Source: Gemmatimonas sp.
Lineage (GTDB): Bacteria > Gemmatimonadota > Gemmatimonadetes > Gemmatimonadales > Gemmatimonadaceae
Direction of reading: 5' to 3'
Assembly: GCA_011390805.1 (NCBI GenBank)
Contig: JAABRT010000004.1
Span: forward strand, 32,718 to 96,717
Length of the DNA stretch: 64,000 bases
Shown in pieces: positions 8,749 to 16,843 of the stretch. The notes below the pieces were generated by a model, which saw only the letters and a program-made list of their open reading frames with translations, made no database searches and had not been told where the DNA came from. Position 1 is the first letter of the stretch; each line of letters starts with the position of its first letter. The translations under genes were made by a program, and so were the position numbers.

Positions 8749-9817
8749 GGCGCGTTTTGTGGTTGCTGGTGCAAGAGCACGTGTGTTGCTGTTGTGCGGG
8801 AGTGTTGCAGTGGTTGCAGCCTGTGCCGGTCGTGCCGGGTCGTCTGATTCGTCAGACGGCGCGGTGCTCACCGCAGCTGACGCAGCGGCCGCGTTGGAGA
8901 AGTGCTGTGGTGACAGCGCGGTGGGCGTGGCACTGCGCATTGCGTCAGACTACAAGGAGCCCAGCATCACAACGCGCCGCTTTACTGCCGATCAGTTCTG
9001 GCAGGCGGCGCAACCGATGGCGGAGTACGCACGGTTTGATGTGGCAACAGTGGGGCGGTCGGCGCAGAATCGCCAGCTTCGCACCATCACCATTGGCAGC
9101 GGGCCCACCAAGGTGCTCGTGTGGTCGCGCATGAATGGTGGTGAATCTGCAGGTACGATTGCGCTCGCTGATATCGTGCGATGGTTTGCCAATACACGCA
9201 ACGAAGATCGCGACATTGACTTGCGTGAGCGTCTGCTTTCAGGGCTCACAATCGTGCTGTTGCCAATACTCAATCCCGATAGCGCGGATAGTGTTGCCAC
9301 TGAGGGTGCGCTGTCGGCATCAGAAGGTGCACCTCTCGTGGAATCAGAAGTGCGCGTGCTCACTGCGGTGCGTGATAAGTTGCAACCGCACTTTGATATT
9401 GGATTGGTGGATCGCGGTGCACGCGCCTCTGCCGCGGCAGCGGCGATTACGTTGCTGGCTCAACGCGGCGCACCAGCGCCAAGCAACGGCGGCGCCGATG
9501 AACGTGCGCAGCGCGCCGCGGCCACGCTCGCCAAGTCCTTTCTTACGGAACTGCCGGGTCGCGTTGCACGATATGCTAACGCAGGCGATCTGCCCGTGCT
9601 GAGCAAACTGATTACAGACGCAAGCGTGAGTACAGTAGTGGTAGCCAGTGGTAATCTTGAGGCGGACCCGCAGCACCAGCGATTGCGTTCGCTGCACGTG
9701 GCAGCGCTGCTGTCCGTATTCGATGCAATGGCTACCGGCGCATACACAGGCGCGAACGCAGCGATATATGATCAGCTGCCCGCCTCCTCGGCAAACATCG
9801 TTCCCACATCGCGCTGA
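8738..9817 (+). CDS. M14-like lipoprotein with degenerate zinc site
   Basis: Encodes about 359 residues from a GTG at 8738 that has GAGGAGG six bases upstream; this is a better start than the ATGs at 8723 and 8732. A lipoprotein signal ends in VVAAC. The body follows the layout of secreted M14 peptidases (FTADQFW, VGRSAQNRQLRTITIG, TKVLVWSRMNGGES, LTIVLLPILNPDSA), but the HxxE motif normally written MHGNE is MNGGES, and the third zinc ligand region (FNLHDQ in active relatives) reads FDIGLVDRG. Two of three ligands are thus gone and it is probably not a peptidase. It could bind peptides or assist the tricorn-like enzyme, with which it is translationally coupled. Confidence 0.75.
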   Translation: MHRKARFVVAGARARVLLLCGSVAVVAACAGRAGSSDSSDGAVLTAADAAAALEKCCGDSAVGVALRIASDYKEPSITTRRFTADQFWQAAQPMAEYARFDVATVGRSAQNRQLRTITIGSGPTKVLVWSRMNGGESAGTIALADIVRWFANTRNEDRDIDLRERLLSGLTIVLLPILNPDSADSVATEGALSASEGAPLVESEVRVLTAVRDKLQPHFDIGLVDRGARASAAAAAITLLAQRGAPAPSNGGADERAQRAAATLAKSFLTELPGRVARYANAGDLPVLSKLITDASVSTVVVASGNLEADPQHQRLRSLHVAALLSVFDAMATGAYTGANAAIYDQLPASSANIVPTSR

Positions 9818-9909
9818 TTGCGGTGTTGCAGCGCTAAGGTAGTGTTGCGCTGCTGCGCCGGCGTTTTTGCGATACCCCGATGTTTTTGCGCTACTTCGGC
9901 GCCGCAGCG

Positions 9910-10302
9910 CTACGCCGGCAGATCGTCCGGTGTGCGCGCGGGCAGCATTTCCGCATTGCCTGACAGATGCGGTGTGACGGCGCGCCGTTCCATGCCGCGC
10001 AATCGCTCGTAGTTTTCCCGCATAAGCGAGACGACCGCCGGCACATCGTGCACGCTCCGGATGGGGAAGCTCACCCATCCGGTGTTGGGTAGAATGTGAT
10101 GCGGGTAAGCTCGTCCCGATGACACCAGCAACCGGCGTTCCTTTACGGGGAACAGCAGGTCGGCCATGCGGTCTCCATGCAAGTGACCGATTTCGCGATG
10201 CTGCACACGAAACTCGATGCCGCCGAACTTGTGCGGCTGCACGGTGACTCCTTCCCACGCACCAACGATTTCCGCGATGCGCTGACTGATGGGATTCGGC
10301 AT
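9910..10302 (-). CDS. Luciferase-domain protein (DUF5519-like)
   Basis: Encodes 130 residues. The core matches the luciferase domain family of unknown enzymatic role: VTVQPHKFGGIEFRV, REIGHLHGDRMADLLFP, then RAYPHHILPNTGWVSFPI and a closing helix VVSLMRENYERL. Conserved histidines in GHLHGD and PHH may be functional. Despite the name, light production is not implied in bacteria. The start at 10302 is fixed by a strong GGGAGGAG Shine-Dalgarno five bases upstream on the minus strand; codons further up are not family-like. Divergent from thiO. Confidence 0.75.
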   Translation of the reverse strand: MPNPISQRIAEIVGAWEGVTVQPHKFGGIEFRVQHREIGHLHGDRMADLLFPVKERRLLVSSGRAYPHHILPNTGWVSFPIRSVHDVPAVVSLMRENYERLRGMERRAVTPHLSGNAEMLPARTPDDLPA

Positions 10303-10488
10303 AATCTCCTCCCGGGCAACAGCGAACTGACGCACCCGACATGAATGCGATGGCTCTTGCCAGCGTCGCGTCATCGCGACACGCAGATCATGCAGCGTGT
10401 TTTCCATTTCCGCCATATGTCGCAGGAGATAGATGGCTGGACTGCCCGCTGCATTGTGCGGTGGTGAAACATTCGTGATTGTTCGGAA

Positions 10489-11643
10489 ATGACTTTGCTC
10501 ACTTCAAAACCACGCGTGGCCGTAATCGGCGGCGGCATCATTGGTGCCGCGGCTTCCTGGCGTCTCGCGCAACGCGGCTGCGTGGTTGATCTCATCGATG
10601 CGGCCGCTACATCGCCTGCGCACCGTCCGGCCACATGGGCGTCGGCCGGCCTCCTGGCTCCCGGCGTTGAGGCCGAGCCGAGTGAAGAGGCGCTGCACGC
10701 GTTGTGTGAGCGCAGTGTGACGCTGTGGCCGGAGTTCGCGCGCGAACTCGAATCGGCATCAGGGTGTGCGCTGGACTTCCGCGAGTCAGGCTCACTGGTG
10801 GTCGCGCTCACACGTGACGACGTGGCCCGCTTGCAGCACGCGCAGCGCTTTCACGAAGCGCTGGGCACAGTGCAGCAGTGGCTGTCACGTGAGCAGGTGG
10901 CGCAACGGGAGCCAAATCTTGCGGGTACCGTGCTGGCTGCACGCTATCTTCCCAACGATCGGCAGGTGAATCCCCGTTCCGTGTTGCAGGCGTTGCATCA
11001 GCTGCTGCCCAAGCTCGGCGTGCGTGTGCACAAAGGTCTTACGCGTGCTGTCACGCTTTCCGGGCCAGCGGCGCAGGTGCATGGTGATGACTGGTCAATC
11101 ACTGCCGACATAATTGTGCTGGCAACTGGCGCCTGGTCTCGTGAGATTGATGGCTTGCCCGACGGGTGGCGACCACCGGTACATCCGGTAAAGGGACAGA
11201 TGCTGTCAGTGGCTATGCCTGACAATGCACCGTTGCTCAAGCATGCGGTGTTCACGCCGCGCATTTATCTGGTCCCGCGCAGCGATGGCGAGCTCGCGAT
11301 CGGTGCCACGGTTGAAGACCGTGGCTTTGATTCTGATATCACAGCTGGTGGCATGTTGCATTTGCTCGAAGCCGCCTGGCGGGTACTGCCGGCGATTGAG
11401 AGCGCGCGCGTGATTGATACCTGGTGCGGCTTTCGGCCCGGTTCCCGTGATGACGCGCCGCTGCTTGGATTCCATTCCGATCGGTTGATGGTAGCGACGG
11501 GTCACTATCGCAATGGCATTCTGCTCGCACCGGCCACGGCTGATGCGGTGGCAGAAGCCGTATGTACCGGTAGTGCGCCAAGCTGGATTGATTCGTTTTC
11601 GCCTCACCGCTTTGATGAGGCCAAGGAGCCTGAACATGTCTGA
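10489..11643 (+). CDS. thiO: Glycine oxidase ThiO
   Basis: Encodes 384 residues. The FAD-binding Rossmann motif VIGGGIIGAAASWRLAQRG is at residues about 11-30, followed by WASAGLLAPGVEAE, a hallmark of the glycine oxidase/DAO family, and late FAD contacts around GFRPGSRDDAPLLG and GHYRNGILLAPATA. ThiO oxidises glycine to iminoacetate, the C2-N3 donor for the thiazole ring in aerobic organisms, as an alternative to ThiH. Its context with thiS and thiG supports this over sarcosine oxidase. It leads the cluster and overlaps thiS by 8 bases (ATGTCTGA). I see no TPP riboswitch signature upstream. Confidence 0.92.
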   Translation: MTLLTSKPRVAVIGGGIIGAAASWRLAQRGCVVDLIDAAATSPAHRPATWASAGLLAPGVEAEPSEEALHALCERSVTLWPEFARELESASGCALDFRESGSLVVALTRDDVARLQHAQRFHEALGTVQQWLSREQVAQREPNLAGTVLAARYLPNDRQVNPRSVLQALHQLLPKLGVRVHKGLTRAVTLSGPAAQVHGDDWSITADIIVLATGAWSREIDGLPDGWRPPVHPVKGQMLSVAMPDNAPLLKHAVFTPRIYLVPRSDGELAIGATVEDRGFDSDITAGGMLHLLEAAWRVLPAIESARVIDTWCGFRPGSRDDAPLLGFHSDRLMVATGHYRNGILLAPATADAVAEAVCTGSAPSWIDSFSPHRFDEAKEPEHV

Positions 11644-11857
11644 TGGGTTGCACACAACCGTTACGGTAAACGGCAGTGCACATACGCTGCCTGAACCCAC
11701 CATCGCGGCGGCGCTGGCAGTGCTGGATCTTGCTGCAGACACAACGCACGTTGCGATTGCACTCAATGATGCGGTCGTGCGGCGCGCCGAGTGGGATGGC
11801 TGCACACTCAAGAACGGTGATCGTATGGAAATCATTACGGCGGTGGCCGGTGGATGA
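11636..11857 (+). CDS. thiS: Sulfur carrier protein ThiS
   Basis: Encodes 73 residues with the ubiquitin-like beta-grasp fold and the required C-terminal Gly-Gly (TAVAGG). The C-terminus is adenylated and thiocarboxylated by ThiF-type enzymes and hands sulfur to ThiG. No thiF is present in the window. The ATG lies inside the end of thiO, which implies translational coupling; the longer open frame upstream is not ThiS-like. Confidence 0.93.
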   Translation: MSDGLHTTVTVNGSAHTLPEPTIAAALAVLDLAADTTHVAIALNDAVVRRAEWDGCTLKNGDRMEIITAVAGG

Positions 11858-11908
11858 ACTGATCATTATGAATGCGCATCATGTACCGGTTACCTGCTTG
11901 CTGCGCCC

Positions 11909-12709
11909 ATGCGGGACGCAATCATGAAAGCTGGGGCTGGCGATGACACATTCATGCTGGGTGGCGAGACTTTCGGCTCACGGTTGCTGCTGGGCACAGC
12001 GGGCTACCCCAATCGCGATACGTTGCTGGCGTCGCTGGCGGCGGGTGAGCCGGAGCTGGTGACCGTTGCGGTTCGTCGCATAACACTGGGAACGAGTGGC
12101 GAATCACTACCGGCACTGCTCGGCGCTCGCTACCGGCTGCTGCCCAACACCGCCGGATGTTTTACGGTGCGCGACGCGGTACTCACGGCACAGTTGGCAC
12201 GTGAAGCACTGGGTACATCGTGGCTCAAGCTTGAGCTCATAGGCGATCGTGAGACGCTGTATCCTGATGTGATGCAGCTGGTGCAAGCGGCCGAGCAGTT
12301 GGTAAATGACGGCTTTACCGTGTTGCCGTACTGCACCGACGATCCGGTGGTATGTCAGCGATTGGCTGATGTTGGATGTGCGGCGGTGATGCCTCTGGCG
12401 TCACTGATCGGATCGGGGCGCGGTGTGCTCAATCCGTCAGCACTTGAGCAGTTGTGCGCGCGAAGTCCGGTACCGGTGATTGTTGACGCCGGGATTGGTA
12501 CTGCGTCGCACGCCACGCTGGCCATGGAGCTCGGGGCAAGTGCAGTGCTGGCCAATACGGCGGTGGCCAAAGCCGACCAGCCGGTACTCATGGCGGCAGC
12601 GTTGCGCGATGCCGTGCGCGCCGGGCGTGCCGCGCGATTGGCTGGTCGCATTCCGGAGCGCTATTTCGCCGACGCCTCGAGCCCGGAGATCGGTCTCATT
12701 GGCAGCTGA
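11909..12709 (+). CDS. thiG: Thiazole synthase ThiG
   Basis: Encodes 266 residues, near the family norm. The TIM-barrel features are clear: [29 protein letters not shown], the Schiff-base lysine (K107) in [29 protein letters not shown] and [12 protein letters not shown]. It condenses deoxyxylulose 5-phosphate, iminoglycine and ThiS thiocarboxylate to the thiazole phosphate tautomer. ATG at 11909 is used; ATG at 11924 is equally possible. Its end overlaps the next gene if that gene starts at the TTG at 12699. Confidence 0.93.
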   Translation: MRDAIMKAGAGDDTFMLGGETFGSRLLLGTAGYPNRDTLLASLAAGEPELVTVAVRRITLGTSGESLPALLGARYRLLPNTAGCFTVRDAVLTAQLAREALGTSWLKLELIGDRETLYPDVMQLVQAAEQLVNDGFTVLPYCTDDPVVCQRLADVGCAAVMPLASLIGSGRGVLNPSALEQLCARSPVPVIVDAGIGTASHATLAMELGASAVLANTAVAKADQPVLMAAALRDAVRAGRAARLAGRIPERYFADASSPEIGLIGS

Positions 12710-13430
12710 CGAACTGCACGTACTGCACGTAGCGCACGTACCGCACGTTCTTCCGTCGCCGCTGTGCGTGATCACCGACCGGCATCGCAGCGCGAACGTG
12801 CTGCCAGCTGTGCTGCAAATGGCAGTGCGCGGCGGCGCGCGCTGGATCCGTGTGCGCGAACCAGACCTGGAGCTGTCCGCGTATGCGTCGCTCTGTCATC
12901 TGCTCATTCGTGCGGTAGACGACGCACGCGTGACATGGAGCGTTCGTCCTTCAGCGTATCTGCTGTTGCGCAGCGCCTGGCCGGAGTTGCGGTTGGGCGT
13001 GCATCTCACGTCACACGACGCACCGTGGCGTGCGGGCGATCATGACATCCTGCTTGGACGATCTGTACATGTGGACGATGGCGTTCATGCTGGGCCGGAT
13101 GAACGGTCCGCCACGATAGTTACCCGGAATGCCGCGCCACCTGCGGGGCGTGATGAGCAGCTGGACTATCAGCTCCTGGCGCCAGTCTTTCGCACAGCAT
13201 GCAAGCCGGATGCGCAACCAACGGGGGTGGCAGCGATCACCCGCTTTGTTCGTGCCAGCGATACGCCCGTGATTGCACTTGGAGGCGTGACTCCGCACAA
13301 TGTTGCCGATTGCCTGATGGCCGGTGCGTCTGGTATTGCCGTGTGTGGTGGTGTGATGGAGAGCGACACGCCTGAGAACATGGCTGCGGCATATTTGCGC
13401 AAGCTTGCAAATTTTGCAGACAAGCAATAA
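12699..13430 (+). CDS. ThiE/TenI-family protein
   Basis: Encodes about 243 residues. The TIM-barrel of thiamin phosphate synthase/TenI is seen from LCVITDRH through [27 protein letters not shown] and [11 protein letters not shown] to GIAVCGGVM. Several ThiE substrate residues are missing: the QxRxK motif reads RVREPD, and the Asn-Asp pair that binds pyrophosphate/Mg is absent. The position after thiO-thiS-thiG fits the TenI thiazole tautomerase, which acts on the ThiG product, at least as well as ThiE. No ATG exists near the start; the TTG at 12699 overlaps thiG, and a GTG at 12768 would cut into the first strand. A repeated GCACGT tract encodes the odd [13 protein letters not shown]-terminus. 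Confidence 0.75.
   Translation: MAADELHVLHVAHVPHVLPSPLCVITDRHRSANVLPAVLQMAVRGGARWIRVREPDLELSAYASLCHLLIRAVDDARVTWSVRPSAYLLLRSAWPELRLGVHLTSHDAPWRAGDHDILLGRSVHVDDGVHAGPDERSATIVTRNAAPPAGRDEQLDYQLLAPVFRTACKPDAQPTGVAAITRFVRASDTPVIALGGVTPHNVADCLMAGASGIAVCGGVMESDTPENMAAAYLRKLANFADKQ
12714..12749 (+). repeat. Four 9-bp tandem units around GCACGT
   Basis: Units CTGCACGTA, CTGCACGTA, GCGCACGTA and CCGCACGTT follow each other without gaps, just after the thiG stop and inside the N-terminal extension of the ThiE/TenI-like frame. They may be a short slippage-derived repeat. Confidence 0.7.
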
Positions 13431-13431
13431 A

Positions 13432-13466
13432 AACGCGGGGACGAGATGCTGTCTCGTCCCCGCGTT
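13432..13466. terminator. Perfect 15-bp hairpin, bidirectional terminator
   Basis: Arms AACGCGGGGACGAGA and TCTCGTCCCCGCGTT are perfectly complementary around a TGCTG loop. It lies between the convergent thi cluster and glutamine synthetase genes. On the minus strand the stem is followed by a T-rich TTTATTG tail, a canonical intrinsic terminator for the synthetase gene; on the plus strand the tail is weaker. Confidence 0.9.
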
Positions 13467-13557
13467 GCCGTTCCGGTACTGATTGCACTGTTGTTCCTGT
13501 TGCGTTCACGTACAGCACCGTTGCACCGGCACAGCCAGCGCTACGGTGTTTACAGGA

Positions 13558-15786
13558 TCACACCGGGAACAGCATTTCGCGATAGCGCGGAAGCGGCCAG
13601 TAGGAATCACCGACCGTGAGTTCGAGCGCGTCACACGCGGTGCGTACTGCGTCCATGGCTTCGCGGCCGGTGGTAGAAATCAGCTCACCCTGCTTCACGA
13701 TGTCGTCGTGCAGCGCTTCCGCCTTGGTGAGCACTTTGCTCAGATCGGTGCGTGCCTTCTGCAATGTGGACACAAGGTTGCTGACGGTGTTGGCCGCGTT
13801 GATGAGCGGTTGCAGGTTGATGCCCGATGATGCTCCGCGTCCCGCATCGCCCGCCAGATCGCCCAGGTATGTGTACGTGGCCGGGAGGATCTGCGTATCT
13901 ACCATCTGCTGCAGTGTGTGCATCTCGATGAGCAGATCCTTGTTGTAACGCTCAAGCCGGATGTTGTATCGGCTTTCGAGCTCCGGGACCGTGAGCACGC
14001 CGGTGTTTTCAAACAGCTTGCGTGATGACTTGTTGACCATTTCGGCCAGCGCTTCAGGCGTACGGCGCAAGTTCGGCAGACCGCGCTTCTTGGCTTCAAC
14101 GACCCAGTCATCGGAGTAGTTGTTGCCTTCAAAGCGAATGGCTGCCGTGCTTTGGAATGCGGCCTTCACCACTTCAAGCACGGCGTCGCCGGTGGTCTTG
14201 GCGGTCTTGAGTGCCTTGGTCAGTGACGACGTGAGTTCATCAAGCGCTTCGGCAACGGCCGTCTGCAGCAGCATCACCGGGAAGGCGATGCTCTGTGAAC
14301 CGCCAACGGCGCGGAACTCGAACTTGGCGCCGGTAAAGGCAAACGGTGATGTGCGGTTACGGTCGGTATTGTCCTGCACCACCTCGGGCAGCTTGTCGAC
14401 ACCCAGCTTGAGCATGGTTGCCTCAGCGGAACCCTTGCCCGTTTTGCCCGCGGCGATGTCTTCTACGACATGCGTGAGCATGCTGCCAAGGAACACCGAA
14501 ATGATGGCCGGCGGCGCTTCGTTGGCGCCAAGACGATGTTCGTTGCCGCTGCTGGCAATGCCGGCCCGCAACAACGCACCATGCTTGTGCACGCCCTTGA
14601 GCACAGCCGCAAGGAACAGCAGGAAGCGCAGGTTTTCATGCGGCGTCTTGCCCGGCTTGAGCAGGTTCAATCCGTCGAGTGAGTTGTCGCTTGAAATGGC
14701 GAGCGACCAGTTGCAATGCTTGCCCGAACCGTTGATGCCGGCAAACGGCTTTTCATGCACGATCGCCTGCAGGCCGTGACGCATGGCCACCTTCTTGAGC
14801 ACTTCCATGACGAGCTGGTTGTGATCCACCGCCACGTCGGTCTCTTCGTACAACGGCGCCATCTCGAACTGGCACGGCGCAACTTCGTTGTGACGGGTGA
14901 TGATGGGCACGCCAAGCTTGTACAGCTCGGTTTCCACTTCGCTGATGCACGCCTGCACACGTTCCGGGATACCGCCGAAGTAATGATCTTCGAGCTGCTG
15001 ACCGCGTGGCGGCTCGGCGCCGACCAATGTGCGACGGGCCATGACCAGATCGGGGCGCAATGCAAAATGCCCCCGGTCAATCATGAAGAACTCCTGTTCG
15101 GGCCCGAGCGTCGTGACCACGCGCTGCACGCCTTTGTCGCCGATGAGTTCGAGCAACGCCATGGCCTTTTCCGAAATGATGTCGGAGCTGCGCAGCAGCG
15201 GCGTCATTTCGTCGAGCGCTTCACCGTTATAGCCGATGAACACCGATGGTACGCAGAGCGTGCGTGTTCCACCTTCCTCGTCGATGAATACCGGACTGGC
15301 TGGATTCCACGCCGTATAGCCACGCGCTTCCCACGTTGCACGCAAGCCACCGCTCGGGAAGCTCGAGGCGTCGGGCTCGGACTGGATGAGCTGCTCGCCT
15401 GAGAACTGCTCAATCGGCAAGCCGTTTTCATCGAAGCCAAGGAACGCGTCATGCTTCTCAGCGGTGAGTCCCGTCTGCGGCTGGAACCAGTGCGAGAAGT
15501 GCGTCACGCCGCGCGAGATCGCCCATTCCTTGATTGCCTGCGCCACGATTGGCGCAATCTCACTGTCGAGCTTGCGGCCAAGTCGAACTGAGGCGGCCAG
15601 TGAGGCGTACACGTGCGATGGCAGTTTGGTGCGCATCTGGCGCAGGCCGAACGTGTTGTCGCCGAAGAACGCGGAGGTGGGCAGGGTGACGCCGTTTTCG
15701 TCTACAGGACGGGGCGAAATACGAACGCCGCGATGTGTGATTTCGCGCAGGATCGCGAAGCGCGGATTAATCGAGTCGATGGCCAT
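13558..15786 (-). CDS. glnN: Type III glutamine synthetase GlnN
   Basis: Encodes 742 residues, the length typical of GSIII (far longer than the 470-residue GlnA type). The N-terminal GSIII region includes FGDNTFGLRQMR and SHWFQPQTG; the catalytic domain has GPEQEFF, NGSGKHCNWS, NEHRLGANEAPPAI and DRNRTSPFAFTGAKFEFR. It makes glutamine from glutamate, ammonia and ATP in the cytoplasm as a dodecamer. GSIII is common in Bacteroidetes, cyanobacteria and Gemmatimonadota. A perfect hairpin closes the transcript and an inverted repeat lies upstream of the start. Confidence 0.95.
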   Translation of the reverse strand: MAIDSINPRFAILREITHRGVRISPRPVDENGVTLPTSAFFGDNTFGLRQMRTKLPSHVYASLAASVRLGRKLDSEIAPIVAQAIKEWAISRGVTHFSHWFQPQTGLTAEKHDAFLGFDENGLPIEQFSGEQLIQSEPDASSFPSGGLRATWEARGYTAWNPASPVFIDEEGGTRTLCVPSVFIGYNGEALDEMTPLLRSSDIISEKAMALLELIGDKGVQRVVTTLGPEQEFFMIDRGHFALRPDLVMARRTLVGAEPPRGQQLEDHYFGGIPERVQACISEVETELYKLGVPIITRHNEVAPCQFEMAPLYEETDVAVDHNQLVMEVLKKVAMRHGLQAIVHEKPFAGINGSGKHCNWSLAISSDNSLDGLNLLKPGKTPHENLRFLLFLAAVLKGVHKHGALLRAGIASSGNEHRLGANEAPPAIISVFLGSMLTHVVEDIAAGKTGKGSAEATMLKLGVDKLPEVVQDNTDRNRTSPFAFTGAKFEFRAVGGSQSIAFPVMLLQTAVAEALDELTSSLTKALKTAKTTGDAVLEVVKAAFQSTAAIRFEGNNYSDDWVVEAKKRGLPNLRRTPEALAEMVNKSSRKLFENTGVLTVPELESRYNIRLERYNKDLLIEMHTLQQMVDTQILPATYTYLGDLAGDAGRGASSGINLQPLINAANTVSNLVSTLQKARTDLSKVLTKAEALHDDIVKQGELISTTGREAMDAVRTACDALELTVGDSYWPLPRYREMLFPV

Positions 15787-15829
15787 GGTTATGTGCGTCG
15801 GCGAAGAAGTTCAGCGTTGGGTGCAGTTG

Positions 15830-15853
15830 GTATCGCTGATGTGCAAGCGATAC
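15830..15853. promoter_or_regulatory. Inverted repeat upstream of glnN
   Basis: GTATCGC and GCGATAC form perfect 7-base arms separated by 10 bases, 44-67 bases upstream of the glnN start on its strand, in a 218-base intergenic region that is more AT-rich than its surroundings. It could be an operator or a 5' UTR hairpin for nitrogen control. No regulator can be named. Confidence 0.3.
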
Positions 15854-16004
15854 ACAAAACTAGTCGCACTTATTCAAAAAACAACGCAGCCAGAGCCGAC
15901 AGCGCCTGGTAATGCTGCAATCCGTGCACGAAACGCCGTTCAGTGTCACATTTTGATCATGTATGCCGAACAATAGCCGAACAGAGTAACTGCCTAGGCT
16001 TGTC

Positions 16005-16598
16005 TCACTGCGGCGGTTGCGGAGGCCCCGCCATGAGCGCGTTTGACGCACGCTCCACGGCACGGTCACTGCCACCAAGCAGCACGGCCACCACGTTGGC
16101 GTTGTGCAGCAGCGTTGCGCGTTCGGTCCACGGGGAGTCGGCAAAACCCACGGGTACCGCCCGCGCGGAATCCATGCGGTCCATCGCCTGGCGCGCCTCC
16201 GCTTCGCTCGGGAAAAACGCCAGACGCAGCTGCTGGCCACCAATGCGCCACGCCTTTGTTTCTACATCGATGCCCGGAATGCCGAGCGCGCTGTCGAGGG
16301 CGAGTACGCGCAATCCGGCCAGCGAAAAACGCGACTGCACACTGCACACATGCCAGCGCCCATCCCTCGGGCACGCTTCGATGGCAGCCACCGCGCTATC
16401 TACATCGGCCCCCGACAGCGCCAACGCTCCGATCGGTGCATCGGCTGGTGCATTTGCCCGGGTTCGGAGCGCGGCGGAATCCGCCGCCGCTACCGCAGCA
16501 GCCTTGTTGTTCTGCTCTGCCGCCGGCTTATCCGAACAGGCAGCGCCCAGCAGCAGCGTCATCATCAGGCATGCCGCAGCAGGCGCGCGATGTCGCAC
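16005..16598 (-). CDS. Putative lipoprotein of unknown function
   Basis: Encodes 197 residues from a GTG at 16598: basic RHR, a hydrophobic run and a lipobox ending GAAC, then a low-complexity Ala-rich linker (about 25-60). The mature domain has two cysteines (EACPRDGRWHVCSV) that may form a disulfide, and strand-helix patterns but no family I recognise. The open frame continues upstream through a 12-bp tandem repeat, encoding AQHT units that look unnatural as protein, so the internal GTG is preferred. A stretch of Ser-Glu-Ala-Glu-Ala-Arg resembles a small alpha/beta domain. The gene lies opposite copD and downstream of the copper cluster. Confidence 0.6.
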   Translation of the reverse strand: MRHRAPAAACLMMTLLLGAACSDKPAAEQNNKAAAVAAADSAALRTRANAPADAPIGALALSGADVDSAVAAIEACPRDGRWHVCSVQSRFSLAGLRVLALDSALGIPGIDVETKAWRIGGQQLRLAFFPSEAEARQAMDRMDSARAVPVGFADSPWTERATLLHNANVVAVLLGGSDRAVERASNALMAGPPQPPQ

Positions 16599-16612
16599 CG
16601 TGTATTGCACTG

Positions 16613-16660
16613 TGTGCTGCGCTGTGTGCTGCGCTGTGTGCTGCGCTGTGTGCTGCGCTG
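16613..16660. repeat. 12-bp tandem repeat, four perfect copies
   Basis: The unit TGTGCTGCGCTG repeats four times without change, with decayed copies continuing to about 16710. It sits between the divergent lipoprotein and copD starts, within open frames on both strands. Copy-number change would alter the spacing of promoter or leader elements of both genes. Confidence 0.9.
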
Positions 16661-16843
16661 TGCGAGGAACCGTGTGTGGCGCCGTGTGCTGCGCTGTACG
16701 TTGCGTTGCGTGTTGCCCTGAGTGTGGCACCCTGTTCGCTCCCGACAGATGAGGTGTACAGCCGCGCTCACCGCGTGCTCAACCCGTACATTGCAACGTC
16801 TTCAAGCAATCGGAAACCACCCCGCCACGCTCTTCCACGCTCC

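Noticed and set aside
9818..9909. Terminator in the repeat-like GTTTTTGCG region between the M14-like and luciferase-domain genes
   Set aside because: Short CAGCGC/GCGCTG arms are present but with a long loop and no proper stem next to the T runs, so I do not call it.
9910..10302. Bioluminescence gene
   Set aside because: The match is to the luciferase-domain family of unknown role, not to bacterial LuxAB; no lux genes are nearby.
10303..10488. TPP riboswitch upstream of thiO
   Set aside because: I looked for the CUGAGA core and paired helices on the plus strand and did not find them. A covariance-model search would be decisive.
16613..16660. CRISPR array
   Set aside because: The repeats are 12 bp and directly adjacent, with no spacers and no cas genes.
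16606..16730. Long N-terminal extension of the lipoprotein made of AQHT repeats
   Set aside because: The extension comes from the 12-bp repeat read in one of several open frames, has no start support and would precede a perfectly good lipoprotein signal.
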